A DNA stretch of 64,000 nucleotides from Sisyra terminalis (lineage: Eukaryota > Arthropoda > Insecta > Neuroptera > Sisyridae), in contig OY292276.1 in the NCBI GenBank assembly GCA_958496175.1, forward strand, positions 49,799,080 to 49,863,079. The letters run 5' to 3'. Both the position numbers and the translations under genes were made by a program. The notes under the pieces were generated by a model, which had not been told where the DNA came from, ran no database searches, and saw nothing but the letters and a program-made list of their open reading frames with translations. Below are positions 1-13,275 of the stretch, one piece after another; position 1 is the stretch's first letter; the number at the start of each line of letters is the position of its first letter.

Positions 1-3000
1 ATATAAACCATTTATACTTTAATAGACTGAATAGTTTTACTTATAAGTCAGTGAACAATAATTCTTTTTTTGCAATTTTCTAATAGAACCAAAACTATTA
101 TTGACTTTATTCATATTGCGATACTTAGAGAGATAAAAATTTTCTTTAAATAAGATAGAATTTGATTTGATTTCTTATTATCCAGCCTCAATTATTCAAT
201 GCAACTATTAACTGTAATGTGTGAAGAAATACATTCACCTGACTTGCACTAATACCAAAGAATAATTTTCTTAACTTCCTTAAATTTGTTATAAGAATTG
301 CACATATATTTCCACATTCATTCTCCATTTTTTATTTTGTTCAGATTTAATCCAACTTTTCCATTATTTTTTTCCAATTAAATTGAGCATACCCGTTAGG
401 GTCTAAACACCAATAAAAATTAAATTGGAATAACTATTTCTAATTGTACATTATATGGCTTTATCTTTAACTATAATCACAAATTTTGTTAGCTAATTTA
501 TTTGTAGTAATAAATAGTGTAATACGATGGAGAAAATTTAAAAGAAACTTTTCTTGAGATTAGCTTTAATTTTTGTTTCAAATTCCATAAATTCTTTCTC
601 ATGAAACATTTCGTTTTCTTATGAATAAAGAAAAATGCACACATGTAAGTTACATGACTTCGATTTTACATTATAATATATCGCAACTCATGTAACGTCT
701 GGCATGATTCTTATGATGATATGCCTTAAATAATAATATTAATAATTCCTCTGTATATTTTATGTCATTATATTTATTTGTATACAATGAAAATATCTTC
801 TAACCATAACAATAAATATTCAGACTATGATTATTTGAAACAATACAATCAAATTTGTATGCGGTATTATTATGGTGAAATTTCAATTGATAATAATGTT
901 GAAAAAAAGAGTAATGTACGTAACAAATTATTCTTTTTTCGCTTTTTCATTTTTCTATTGAATTTATTGCGTTTCTATGAGAAAAATTGATTTGTGATAT
1001 GATTGAATTTGAAGCTTAAAATTTTTTTTTAATAAAAATTATATATTTTGATAAGTAGCTTTCTATATAAGTAATTTATAAACTGGGTAATCATTATTTG
1101 GTTCTTAATTTATAAGTTTTACTTTTTTGAATATTTTTTATATTTTTTCTTGCACCTCACTCGTTAAGTTGTGAAATATTTAAATCAATCTACTACTTAA
1201 TAATTACTTTAATAATTAATTGACTTTACTAATTAATTATATTCTACCCATCCGTTACTCCTACAGAAAAGCATGCAGAGGTACATTTTTGATATCCAAT
1301 GATTTATTCAAAACTGATTTTTTTTTGTAAATTCCTTTGTGTCAAAATTGAAGAAAAAAATAGTATTTATTTATTAAAAAAAAATATTCAGGCTATATCA
1401 TGTGTACTATTACACTTTTGCTAATTCATACCCCCATTTTAATCGGCATAACTTAAGACTGTGTAAATAAATGTTTCATAACTATAAATTATGTGTTTAA
1501 ATTAATAATGGCTGGTAAAACTTATGTTTTTCTGACAAATAATTCGTATTTTCTATTCATTTTTAGTTCACTATCTTTTATTGTTGATTTATTTTATTAT
1601 ATTCCTTTATTATTATACTTTTATTGGCCTTTTTACCATACGAAATTGCAGCTTAATTTTTGAATGAATTTTGATGAAATTTAGTTAAACTGATCCTCAA
1701 ATTTTTGGCTTCAATGTTAAATGAAAAATTAAAAAAAAATCCAATTTATTGCTAAATTACAGCAAATTCTGTTAAAAGTCGTTCTATACTACTGAAGTCA
1801 GAAATATCAAGATCATTTTGAACAAATTTTATAAAAAATTGTTAATATGTAGGTTAAAACTATAAAATGTTTAAAATCAAATTATTTTTTTTTTGCTAAC
1901 ATTTAACAGTTATACTGTTTATACAATATATAAAATATATTGTGGTCTTATTTATGAAATATAGTTTTCAAAAGTAAGCTTTAAACATAAATTTCAACAA
2001 ATATATTAGTGACGTATTACCCAGATACGTATTTCAATTGCCAAACAATCTTCCTCAGTGGTCTTCAAGTAGTAGTATTGGATCACTCCGTAACTGTTAT
2101 ATGACTCGTTTATTTTGAAAGTGGCGTAAATCCATTTCAAGGACGATCTATATGGTGATTTTTCTTCTTGTAACTAGAACAAAGTTTGTTAATTATTTAA
2201 CTGCTAAGTTTTCAGAAATTACTGATTTCATTTTAGTTGTTAACAACAACGCCAATTATTCCCTCCTCCTTAGTATTTTATGTTCCTATGGTTAAAAATG
2301 ATAATACTATAGGGACTGTTCTTGAAATGGGCTTAACTCACTTTCAAAATAAACGGTTCATATGATGAGTCACGCTAAATTTATGTTTATAGTTTACTTT
2401 TGTAAACTTTATTACATAAATAAGACCACAAGATATTTTATGTATTGTATAAACAGTATAAAATGTTTGTTTCGAAAAAAAAAATTTATATGTTGAAGTC
2501 AAAAACCTTAAGATCATTATAAATATGAGTCATCAAGATTCGTCAAAAATGAAGCTTTATAATTCTCCATGATCAAAAGCTATGTTTTAACCATTGTAAT
2601 TTTTGTCCCATAAATGGTCAATTTTAATAAAAAAATTCTTCAATATTTTAATTGAATGTTTAAGAAATTATTTTATTTTGATAAATATTCATCTTCTTTA
2701 AAAAAAATAAGTATAAACACGTATCTTAGGTTTTCATAATAAAATTCTCTAATAGAATACCTACAAATATACAAGATATTGCTATCATATTAAAAAATTT
2801 ATTCTGGGCAGTTTTTAATAAAAATTAGTATCAGAAACAAGTGAAAATGTAAGCTTTTTCCTCAAGTTTAGAGCTTTTACATCTTTACCTCTAGAATCTC
2901 GGGATAAAAGTTTAGAAAGCTGAGATTAGAAACAAGATAATATTATTATAAAATGCTTATCTTTTATAACATATAATGTAGGACTTAATCAATCTTTTGA

Positions 3001-3807
3001 TATAAGATTTGTCCATATTTGTGGGGAAAATATGTGTAAGTGATTATGAAATATACAATTTTTTAATTCAACTAATAAAATAAAAATAAAAGAAATACTA
3101 TACAACAGTGAACGTCTATTTCATCAAAAAGTAATATAATATAACTTTCTTAAAAATAAAAAACTGCAAATATCCACAATTATATTTCTATTGATCAATA
3201 AAAGCTTTTAATTGGGTCCAACTCAACACATTGGAAGTTGAAAACTTTTACCAATCTTTTACATTTCAACTTTCATTATTTTCCTTTTCTCATTATTATT
3301 TTTCTTTCCAAAAATCGTTTCAATTTTTTCCGTTTCTCCAAAAAATATTTAGTCACGGACGTCTTCGAAAAAGAAATTTTCAATGAAATCGATAGAAAAA
3401 TGTTTCGGTTTAATGATTTACGACTTCCCTATTTTCGATCTTACATTAGCAACTATAGGAAAACTTGACCTTCTTTTAATTCTTTTGATTTGAATGTGCA
3501 TCTAATAGAACAAAATATCTACTTTTACTTTTTCTACAATTTTTAATTTGCATGTGGTTCGATACGACAGGAAATATCGTTTGATTTACAGTACATCCTG
3601 TTTTAAATAACAGTTGTTAGTGAAAAATAATTTACGTTCATTTTTACAATTTGTCCCACATTGGTAATAAACATTTACTTCATTAGTTATTAGTGTTAAT
3701 AAGTAATTGTAATTTTTGATGTTGAAAGAAAATTTGTACTTCGATATAGTGTCGCAATTTTCCGTTCTGTTTTGATTAAAATTTTTAATTGTATATTTCT
3801 TTTGCAG
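1..3807. other. Non-coding stretch upstream of the first visible BTBD11-like exon
   Basis: No convincing coding exon is seen. The exon at 3808 starts with a splice acceptor and completes a codon begun upstream, so at least the right part of this stretch is an intron of the ankyrin-BTB gene. The short open frames at 778 and 3238 are AT-rich, Phe/Asn/Lys-biased and lack splice or domain support. The only structured item is the foldback element at about 1885-2470. Confidence 0.6.
1885..2470. repeat. Foldback-type inverted repeat (family FB-1, degenerate copy)
   Basis: The segments at about 1890-2010 and 2365-2465 are imperfect reverse complements of each other (shared core around TGTGGTCTTATTTATG). 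Inside, about 2096-2150 is inverted at about 2312-2362. Part of the interior (1998-2100) closely resembles one arm of the perfect palindrome at 54996-55219, and the outer ends resemble 55265-55305. This marks a dispersed family of foldback elements. No transposase is visible. Confidence 0.6.
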
Positions 3808-6800
3808 GCCATCGGGAACATTACCTCATTCAGCAACTGAATGCAATAATCAAACGCCTAATTCGGGCAATTATGTGAAACAACTCGGATATCACATACA
3901 GAATAGTCCGACAACAACCTCGTCACACATTTCAGGAAGAGTTCACACCCCAGCAAATTTATCACAGAACCATTCGCAACCTTTATGTGAATCCGTTAAT
4001 ATTGATTTAAGTCCTCGACCACATGGAGATTCAATACAATCCCACAACCATAACCAGTTACTTTCCAATAACATTTCCGAAAAGTGTAATGTGGATCATA
4101 AAAACAACGATCCTGGCACAGATACTCCAGACGGCAAAAGAAATTTGGAATCTGAACGGGATTTAACACCTAGCAAAATGTCTTCAGTTACGCATACTAG
4201 CACAGTTGCTACCTTGAACCGCTTACCAGCATCGATACCGGAACGAGTGCAAACAAGTGGACCCAGACCTCATCATCATTTAAGTGTACAGGAATTAAGA
4301 TTACAAGTAAGCGGATACATTTTGGAAATTGCGATAGTATCTTACGGGAATTTTTTTACAGAGAGTTCGGGAATGTAATAGTTCTTCGGATGATAACAGA
4401 TCTTCTGGGCATGCGAGTATGTCGGATACTGGGCATAGTTCTCCCAGAGGTGCTTCACAAAGATCAACCCGAGCTGGAAGAACTACTGCACAACCACATG
4501 GGCAAAGAGCCAGACATAGAGCAACACCAGCAAAAGTATGTATTAAATTTAAGTAAATACTAAATGATACCTGCAACTTCGCCTGCGAAATATAACATGA
4601 AACAGGCAATTTTTTTAACCAAGCGTTGTTTTAATAAAAATTAATGCAACCTCTTATTTTGTATGTGTGGAATACTATTATAGATACAGTTTTTTAATGG
4701 TTACTAGTCTAGACTCTAGTTTAGAGTTTATAACAATCCCTAAATTAAGAAATATTGATCTTTTTTTTCGTTAAATGATCTTTCACAAGTTTCATACAAA
4801 AAAACACCAATCAGATTGAAGCCAGAAGCCATTCAAGCCAGACTCAATCACATTACTGATTTCAGCACAGTTCTAACCGACCGAGGTCTTTGCTGGGGAA
4901 AAGAATTAGAACTATCTACCCGAAATTTTGGGGATACTACGATTCTCCCGGCGCCACGATGTTTTAACGGATTCTTATAGATCTCGACGAAAAAAAAACG
5001 AAAATGAAGAATAAAATTTTTTGATATCTCGCTTAGTTTACGAAATATCGACCCCTAAAAATGGAAAAATTAATTGATTTTTGACTCTTTTTTAGACGGA
5101 TTTCTCAAGATTTTCATGAAAAAAAGGTAAATGTTTACAACCATAGTTCCATCAATTGTTTGTGCAAAAAAACATAAACAAGGGGTCCACGGGCGGAGTC
5201 CCGGCGAGGGTTGGGGGGGGGGGCAAAGCCCCCCAAAAAAAGAAAAAATGAGATGTTTGTAAAAAAATGAGATGTAAAAGAATTTAACTTTGGTCTGACT
5301 GACTCGCGAATTAAATTAAAAACAAAAATTAAAATCGAAAATGCAATATTGCCAGATATGGGCGACGCTCCCCAACCCTCACGGGGATTTCGCCTCTGGA
5401 ATCCTTGTTTATAGTTTTTTTAGCACAAAAATAATTGGTGGAGCTACGGTTGTAAACATTTACCTTTTTTTTCATGAAAATCTGGAGAAATCCGTCTAAA
5501 AAGAGTAACAAATCAATTAATTTTTCCATTTTTAGGGGTCGATATTTCGTAGACTAGACAAGATATCGAAAAATTGTATTCTTCATTTTCGTTTTTTTTT
5601 CTCGAGAATCGTAGTTTTCCATTCATCTAAAGCAGTGTTCCTTAATCTGTGGTACCCGTACTTCTGGGAGTGCGGAAGAAGCCCCTAACCATATAAATTA
5701 TAAAATTTTTGATAATAAAAAACCAAACCAAACACATTTTTCAATGGGATCCGAAGACCTATTTTCAGATTCAAAGAGGTGCAGCTCACTTAAAAGTTTA
5801 AGAAACATTGATCTAAAGTGGTCTGTTTTTTTTTTTTGTTAATAATAAATGTAAAATTAAAAGGCTGATAACTCAAATATCCCATTCCAGAATTTGAGGT
5901 GCTGTTCGCGACACGTATGAGGAGGAGTTGTTACACTCCTCCACAGCCGTGTTCGACAATCTACGCCACAAGAAGGCCTCACCTCCTTCACTTCTATAAG
6001 TTGTCCGATACCAAAAAGCTCAAGAACTATTTTAGTACACAGAACAATCTTTTCAAAGTGTTTCTGCACTGGAATACAGAAAGTAGATTTATCAAATTAC
6101 CATTACGTTAAAAAAATATTTTTCTCAAACTATTCATATCTTTATTGGTTCTATGATAGTTGCCCACTAGAAAATTTCTCACACGAAAATTACCCATTAA
6201 AAGTTGGGTACTAGCATCAAGGGCCGATTCCGGATTTTTTTGCTGGGGGAGACACTATACCATCTTTCATTTGCAAGTGCGTGAAAGGGATCACGAAAAA
6301 AATTCGCAATTCCAGCCAGAAATAGACTAGAGTCTCACTAATGTTCTTTCTGTTATTTTATTCATATATTTTCACAACTTTAATAATTTGATTTGCTTTT
6401 AAGTATAGCCTATTATGGAATCTCCACAGTACACAAAAATACCCTGGGGGCACGTGCCCCCGTGCCCCCTCTAAATCCGCCCTTGACTAGCATTATTGCT
6501 CACAGGAAAGTTACTCACTAAGATATTTACTCACATGGAAAATTCTTTATATGAAAGTTTATCTACAGTAAAAACATTTATTTTATTTAATATATAATTA
6601 GTTGTTATTTTATTATTAGTATTATAAGACACTACTGACCTATTTAAAAAAATATATTGTTTTTGGAAAAAGTTAATTAAAGGCTCATGTTCCTTTCATT
6701 GATGTCAATATTTGGCAACGTTTCAGTATCTACTTTGTCTTTAATTTATTTCGCGATTTTTTTATTAATTCAGTTTTAATTTTGTTTAATATCGTTACAC

Positions 6801-9800
6801 TAACAATACTATAACAAATTAATTAAATAATATATAAATTAAAAAAAAAGCTATGGGCTAATTCCCATATGAGGATATATCAATGTGCGTTAATTTTTAT
6901 GTGAGTAAATTTCTTTATGAACAACTTTCGTGTGAGGAATTTTCTAGTGGACAACAGTCTGATCCCCATCTTTATTAAGGAAAAAAATACACATTTTATG
7001 AACAAAAAAACGAAAGTTTTACAAAATTCCTCTTCTTTTAGTTCCATTCTGGTGGAGCACCCTGGGCCGGAGCCGGAGGCGGTTGTGGATTAGAAGACAT
7101 TCGTCGTGCAATTCAGCAACTAAGTTTACGCTCTCATACTAGCACAAGTAGTACACATTCAAGTGTAGGCAGCGATGGTTCGGAAAGACCTCATGCCATT
7201 AACGCCGTTCATCGACTAGTTCGTCATTCTTCTTTAGAAACTATCAACACAAATGTTACCTCCGCGGATGAGTTCGTTTGGGTCGATTCCCATAATCGAT
7301 TAGTTGAATTACAACACTTACCATGGACTCAACAATGCGTTCAGCGGGTCCTTAGATCAGGTCGATGTCGCGATCATTTGCATCGAATTAGTTCAGAGGC
7401 TGTTCCTCGATTGAGTTACTTATTGCAACGAGCTTTAATTCGTGTTGGACGTGAAATTCAACGTCTTTCTTCAACAAATGGTATTTCATCAATATTTTTA
7501 GCCGTTAATTACTAATTATTTGTTTTTCAAGGTTTATGTTCTAAACACGAAGTTGCCTCAGCTTTTCGAATCGTTTTATGCCCACCTTTGGCTGATTCTT
7601 GTATTAAAGCTTGTTTAAGAGCAGCCACTATGTTTGCAGTATCAGGAGATTGTGTTCTTCGTCAAAGCAAATCATCTCGAGCTGGAGTTCAATTACCGGT
7701 CGGCCGATTTCATCGTTGGATGGCCGATGTGCGATTAGGAAGATTCATTCATGAGTAAGAATTGAAAAATAGTTTCCTTAACTTTCTCTTCTAACTTTAC
7801 TTTAAAACAGATATGCTGCTGTTTACTTATGTGCCGGAATGGAGAATCTTTTAGAAGAAATTCTAATGCAATGTCTACCAAGTGATCCTGACGTTAACTT
7901 AACTGCAACAATTCTGGAACATGGAATCGCAAACAATGGTGACTTGTGGGGTCTTTTGCAACCATACGCACATTTAAATGCAGGAAGAATTGCGACAGGT
8001 GTACTAGCTATGCCTCGATGGGCTTCTGCATCCAGTTTAGGTTCTGGATCAGGACGGGATTCTGGACGTGGATCAGGTCCATCGGAACCATCGTTGTTAA
8101 CGACTTGTGTTGGAAGTTTATCCGAGTTACAAGAGCTAGTTGCTCGATTAAGACCGCGACTGCCATTAAATCGCACAGCGATTCAAACGTTATTTTATTT
8201 TATGAGATGTTCTCAACTGGAACATGCCGAACAAGGATCGCCAGGAACAGTTCAAGAACTGTGCTATGAACGAGCTTATGTAGTTTTACCGCCTTTAGTT
8301 GAGTGGTTACGAGTGGCTGCGGCTTTTGGAGAACATCGCCAGGCTAATGCTCTGGATAGAGATGATATTATGCAGGCGGCTAGGTTGTTACTTCCAGGAG
8401 TTGATTGCCCACCAAGACCTATTTTATGTTCAGAAGATCTAGGATCAACGATTGATTTAGCGTTTCGGTTGATTTTATCAGGAAATATCCAACAGGCTAT
8501 AGCTTTACTACCAGTAACGACACGTCTAGATACTGTTAACAGCTATGGATATTCAGGATTGATGTTAGCAGCGTTGCAAGATGACATTTCTACTATAACG
8601 ACTTTGTTGGATGCTGGTGCAAATCCCGATGTAGAAACACCAGGTCCTTCAGAAAATCAACATTGGACAGCTCTTACCTATGCGGCATCGGTTGGTAATT
8701 GTCGAGCCGCAAGGTTGTTGTTAGAAAGAGGAGCCAGTGTTGAAGGTGGTGCTAGATTGAGTGATGAACGTTGTACCTTAACGCCATTACAAGTCGCAAG
8801 TGGAAGTGGTAGTTTGGAAATGGTTTCATTACTATTATCTCATGGTGCCCATGCTTTTCTGTCAACTTTGCAACGTGATACAATGTGTTACTCAGGTTCG
8901 GCTCAACGAGGATGTTATACGGCTATTTCAGTAGCAGCTGCTCATGGTAAACGTGCCATTTTACGCCGGCTAGTAGCCCAACCACCATCGCCTCCTAGAG
9001 GAGACGTTTTGTCTCTCGAAGAAATGCTAGCTGAAGGTTCCAGTAATGAACGAGCTGCTGATCCCAGTAAACCCCAAGTTCGAGCTTTACAAGAAGCGAT
9101 GTGTCATGGAACTGAAGCTGATCACTTGGATGTGGCTCTTGAACTTCGAGCTTTGGGTGTTTCATGGACACTGCATTGTTGGATGCATGCTCTTAGCGTG
9201 GCCTTGCAACAAAGATTAGACTGTGTTATTGATCAATTACTTCAGGATTTTCTTCAAGTTTGTCCAGATGATTACAGTTCGCAATTCGTACAAGAATGTT
9301 TGCCATTATTATTCAATATTTTTAGATATAGTAAAGTAAGTTAACATTATTTGGGGCTGTCCATAAATCACTTAACGCATTTTTTGGGTCCTCCTAGCTA
9401 ATGACCTGTAGACTTTTAGGAAGGACTCTCTTCCATTATAGTTAGTTTGTGTTACGTAACTTGTAATCATTTAAATATTGAAAGTTGTGGAATGATAAAA
9501 AGTAAATATTGGCATCATTCAACTGATAAATTAATCGAAGAAAAACTATATTTTTGCAAACAATGAAACCATCTGTTATCTTTAGTGCATCCCTTCTTTA
9601 TTGTTACATTAACGTACGAAAATATCCATCCCTCCACATAAAATTTATGGAGAGTCCCTTATTTAAATTACATTCAATCTTTAACTGTTGAATTATTTTA
9701 TTGTAGAAAGAAGGAACAATTTTACTTCTCGCTGATATATTTTGTACGTGTTTTGGTTGGGAAGTAATAAAGCCAATTCACGATCCTTCTCCCTGCCCAG

Positions 9801-10513
9801 TTTCTGGATCTCGCATAGATCCCAAATTTGTTAATAATCCAGAACTTAGTGATGTTACGTTCCGTGTGGAAGGAAGAGTTTTTTATGGACACAAAATTGT
9901 TCTTGTGACAGCATCTCCAAGACTTAGAGCAATGTTAAGCTCAAAATTATGTGAAGGAAGTCCTCCAGTTGTTCAAATAAATGATATACGATACCATATA
10001 TTCCAGGTATTATCACTCTAGGTCGAAAAAAGTTTTTGTTAATTTTTTATTTTTATTTTAGATTGTTATGCAATTTTTATATCAAGGAGGATGTCAAGCT
10101 TTGGAACCCGCACCTGGGGATATTTTGGAGTTGATGGCAGCGGCCAATTTCTTTCAACTAGATGGTTTGTTAAGATATTGTGAAGCACGTTGTGCGGGTA
10201 TGCTTGACCTAGACAATGTTGTTTCAATGTATATTCACGCAAAAGTAACTATTTAAAAATATAAAGAAAAAGACCATTTTAATTTTACATTTCATTTTAG
10301 GTTTATAATGCTAACCAATTATTAGAATATTGCCAAGGATTCTTGTTGCAAAATATGGTAGCATTATTAACATACGACGATTCCGTAAAACGATTATTAT
10401 TTTCCAAAAAATTACCAAACCACGATGTCTTGGCCGGTTTACTAGCGACGTTACAAGCTCGAATTAAAGCTCGTTCTTCGGCAAAACCAATTCCAGGACC
10501 ACAAATCAGATAA
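3808..10513 (+). CDS. Ankyrin-repeat BTB/POZ protein, BTBD11/ABTB2-like (5' partial)
   Basis: Eight exons join in frame: 3808-4306, 4362-4535, 7042-7480, 7532-7754, 7811-9335, 9707-10006, 10062-10244 and 10301-10513 (TAA), about 1185 residues. Exon 1 starts in phase 2, so the N-terminus lies upstream. In order, the product has a Ser/Thr/His-rich disordered region; the Ser/Asp patch with SSSDDNRSSGHAS at the start of exon 2, which I recall from BTBD11-type proteins; a helical histone-fold-like segment (exon 3 to start of 5); four ankyrin repeats in exon 5 (cores such as GYSGLMLAALQDD and HWTALTYAASVGN); and a BTB domain with its helical extension in exons 6-8 (LSDVTFRVEGRVFYGHK). Relatives are CUL3-linked or postsynaptic scaffold proteins; this role is inferred from the family. 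The 2.5-kb intron 2 carries nested transposons and intron 5 carries a MITE. Whether it corresponds to BTBD11 or ABTB2 was not settled. Confidence 0.9.
4986..5603. repeat. Foldback element with ~200-bp arms in intron 2 of the BTBD11-like gene
   Basis: Left arm (about 4986-5181) and right arm (about 5402-5603) are near-complementary, sharing runs such as CCCCTAAAAATGGAAAAATT. The centre is G/C-rich with a run of about ten G at 5213-5222. No coding capacity is visible, so it is a non-autonomous element of unassigned class. Confidence 0.75.
6155..6957. repeat. ~800-bp element with inverted termini, host of a nested hAT MITE
   Basis: The termini at about 6160-6190 and 6926-6955 are reverse complements (core CCACTAGAAAATTTCTCACA, one mismatch). 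The interior holds the hAT-type MITE at 6218-6485 and a half-copy (about 6700-6775) of the palindromic family seen at 36490 and 51456. It lies wholly within intron 2 of the BTBD11-like gene. Confidence 0.6.
6218..6485. mobile_element. hAT-type MITE with perfect 8-bp target duplication
   Basis: The ends CAAGGGCCGATTCCGGA and TAAATCCGCCCTTG are imperfect inverted repeats. The element is flanked by a perfect 8-bp direct duplication ACTAGCAT (6210-6217 and 6486-6493). An 8-bp duplication is characteristic of hAT transposition. At 268 bp it has no transposase. Confidence 0.85.
9351..9657. mobile_element. MITE in intron 5 of the BTBD11-like gene
   Basis: The left end GGGGCTGTCCATAAAT matches the reverse complement of the right end ATTTATGGAGAGTCCCTT with few differences. 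It fills most of the 371-bp intron between exons ending at 9335 and starting at 9707. A related pair of ends occurs at 52470-52790. Confidence 0.65.
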
Positions 10514-11879
10514 AATTTCTATTCGTTAATTTAATTCATCATATTTCGACAATATTTCTCGAAAACATGTATTTTAAGTCAATCAAAACTCTTGCCGCAT
10601 AATCGCATGCATTAATAGTTCAGGTCTTCTGCAGTTTTGTGCAATATTTGCTCGTGATGCATTTGAATATTGTCGTTTGTATGTAAATTTTTCCTGCAAT
10701 AGTTATTCTTGCAATTTAAGATTTGTCTTTATATTAGTTGTGGTAGTTTTAGATTAATTTTTATGTATGTTACTTAATTATTTTTAATTCGAATTTGTAT
10801 ATGTAGCTAATACAGAAATTATGCTTCTTAATATTATATTGAAAAAGACAAGCTATAGCGATATTACCATTATTTATTGGACTACGAAGATAAAAACAAT
10901 AAAACGATAAAAAACATTCCATTGTACTATAAAATGTTATGGTTAAAATGCTTCTTAAAATCATCATCCTTAAAATGTATTAAAAAGCTGTTGGAGTTAC
11001 AAAGGGTAATGATTTCAATGTTAAAAATATGTGTTGTATGATATTATTATATATTTTTATAATCATAACTCATACATAATTTTTAATAAAAAAATTAATT
11101 GCAAGATTTTTAGTTTATTTTACCCAGGAATTTTCAGATCCAAAATCCAAAATAAAAATCTTAACAAGAATATACAAAATGCCTAGTATATCCGGTATAT
11201 TAATTAACATAAAAAAAATCAGAGACAAAAATGTATTTCTGGCATAGGTCGATTATCCGTAAGGTAAACTAGGCACATACCTAGGGGCCATAGGGGTGTA
11301 ACGTTATAAAGGGGCGCAAAGTGAGCCCTTGAACAAAATACACCTTTATACCTAATATCAATTGTGTAAGTGAACTCCAACTTGGAGTAATATTTATCAA
11401 ACATGTAGTAATGCCAACTATAGTCATCAATGTTTACTATTAGGTACAAGTAAGTACTAGTTAAAATTTATGATTTATAGCCCCTTTAATGGGGGGAGGG
11501 GGGTAAAGTGGTTTATCAGGACACTCTCGATATCTAATCCGCCTCTGATTTCTGAGCAAATAAGTTCTTTTTGATTTTTTTTTGTATGTTTGTAAAATAA
11601 CATTTAAATTTGAAATTTATAAAAAAATTAGAACCAAATTTATTGGCACATTTCTCAAAAAACACTGCACAGATTTTCATCATTTTTTTTTTTTTAGTCC
11701 TTAGAAGAGTAATATTTACTAGAAGTAAAAAAAAATCGATTTACCCAACACATCGATATTATCATGCCACACAGATGAAGTCGTAGGTATAGCTAGAAAA
11801 AAAAAATGTATTTAATTTAAATAAAATTTAATAAAAATTTCAAATACTGTAGTTGCCACTTTCAAAACTTTTTTTTTTA

Positions 11880-12046
11880 AATTGTTATTTACCGTCGGTT
11901 TATAGCTACTAAGGTCCTTTAGCGACTCTAGGGTTAATTAAATCCGATATCGAGAAATATTGAAAATTTGCACGATACGAGGATCGAACCCACTACCTAC
12001 TTACTAGTCTTGGAGCGGTCTCCTAGACCACTCGGCCACCAGTAAA
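11880..12046 (-). mobile_element. tRNA-derived SINE, copy 1
   Basis: On the minus strand a tRNA-like head carries an A box (TGGCCGAGTGG) and a B box (GGGTTCGATCC), followed by an unrelated tail. Head and tail recur together at 28233-28397 and 47126-47459. The tail contains the shared block ACCCTAGAGTCGCTAAA. The internal promoter resembles tRNA-Leu/Ser type tRNAs, but the 3' half is not a tRNA acceptor stem, so this is a SINE and not a tRNA gene. Confidence 0.85.
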
Positions 12047-13168
12047 CTACTTTCAAATCTTATTTTTATTTCAAAATTTATAGTTATTTACTTCAACCAA
12101 AATAACTTGCAAGTTACTTTTCTTTATTTTAAAATCAAGCACCTACACATTTTACAGCTCCTTCGGTCTTTAATCATTTACTTCCACATGCAATTCATAT
12201 TTGGAGTTGTGCTAAGACCTATTTAAATATTTGATTAATTAAAAAGCAATTAATAATAAATAAAAATTACTGTATATATTTTTTATTTGTCAACTAGAAT
12301 GATATTTTACATTTAAATAAAATGCCTCATTTAATATAGTAAATTATCAAGAAAAATAATTGGAAAAAGTTAAAATGTAATTGCATGATATGCTTAGTTG
12401 TTTTAAAACTTATTAAAATTGTTTTTGTAAGAAAATAACTTCATCTCTAATCAAAACTTTAATGAAGTAAAACATCGATATTTTTTTTGGAAATAAAGCG
12501 AATTTTAAAATTATATAAACTTAACAACTTCTTAAAATCTTTCAATACATGCTTTCATTGATACTGTAGCGACAATAGGTTAATATGACTTCTCCATTCA
12601 TCAAATTGTTCCTATAATACAATACATTAAACATTTTCTGTACATCTATTTGAAATTTAGATGGCTTCAAATGATCTACATCGAACACATTTACATTCTA
12701 AACCGTCAATGCCTATTTATAACGATATCTTCTACGAGCCCAACATTGTAAATAATGAACATATAGATAATTATATTTTACAGATGAACTTATTCTAAAA
12801 TCTGTAAAAAAATATATTTTAAAATTATTAGAAATCTTAAAACGAACATTTACAACTTCGTAATTTATCGAATAAGTTTCGCTTGAAATTTTCTTAACTT
12901 TATCAGTTACAAAACCTTGTGTTTAAAACTCTATTTCTTACCATAATTCACTTGAAATGAAGTTCTGCAATGTAAAAATAACAACAGTTTTAAGTTTTAA
13001 AATTGGAAATACTGTAAATTGACCAATTAATATATTTTATAGTTTTAAAAAAGCCATATACACAGCTTTGAAATATTTTTTTTATTCGATGGGGTTTGAA
13101 TAGTGAAACAAAAAATTCAAGTTAGGTGGCCCTATTTTATCCTATTTCCAGAATATCTTTAATCATTT

Positions 13169-13275
13169 TAACAAATCATTTTCTGTGCAAGATATCAGAA
13201 AAATTTGAAACATGAACAACAAATCATTAACAAATCATTTTCTGTACAAGATATCAGAAAAATTTGAAACGTGAA
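13169..13275. repeat. Short direct tandem duplication (~58 bp unit)
   Basis: The unit AACAAATCATTTTCTGTGCA and what follows (to GAAACATGAA) repeats almost exactly starting at 13228, with a T/C-level difference. It is a local duplication with no coding content. Confidence 0.75.

Noticed and set aside
5633..5830. hAT-like terminus CAGTGTTCCTTAATCTGTGG
   Set aside because: Only one end is recognisable; no matching inverted terminus or target duplication was found, so it is not listed as an element.
7823..8269. Open frames on both strands overlapping 7823-8269
   Set aside because: They lie inside the large ankyrin exon (7811-9335), whose frame is supported by domain content and splice phases; the others are shadows.
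12001..12046. tRNA gene on the minus strand (A and B boxes present)
   Set aside because: The region after the B box does not form a T arm plus acceptor stem and is shared with two other dispersed copies; it is the head of a SINE.
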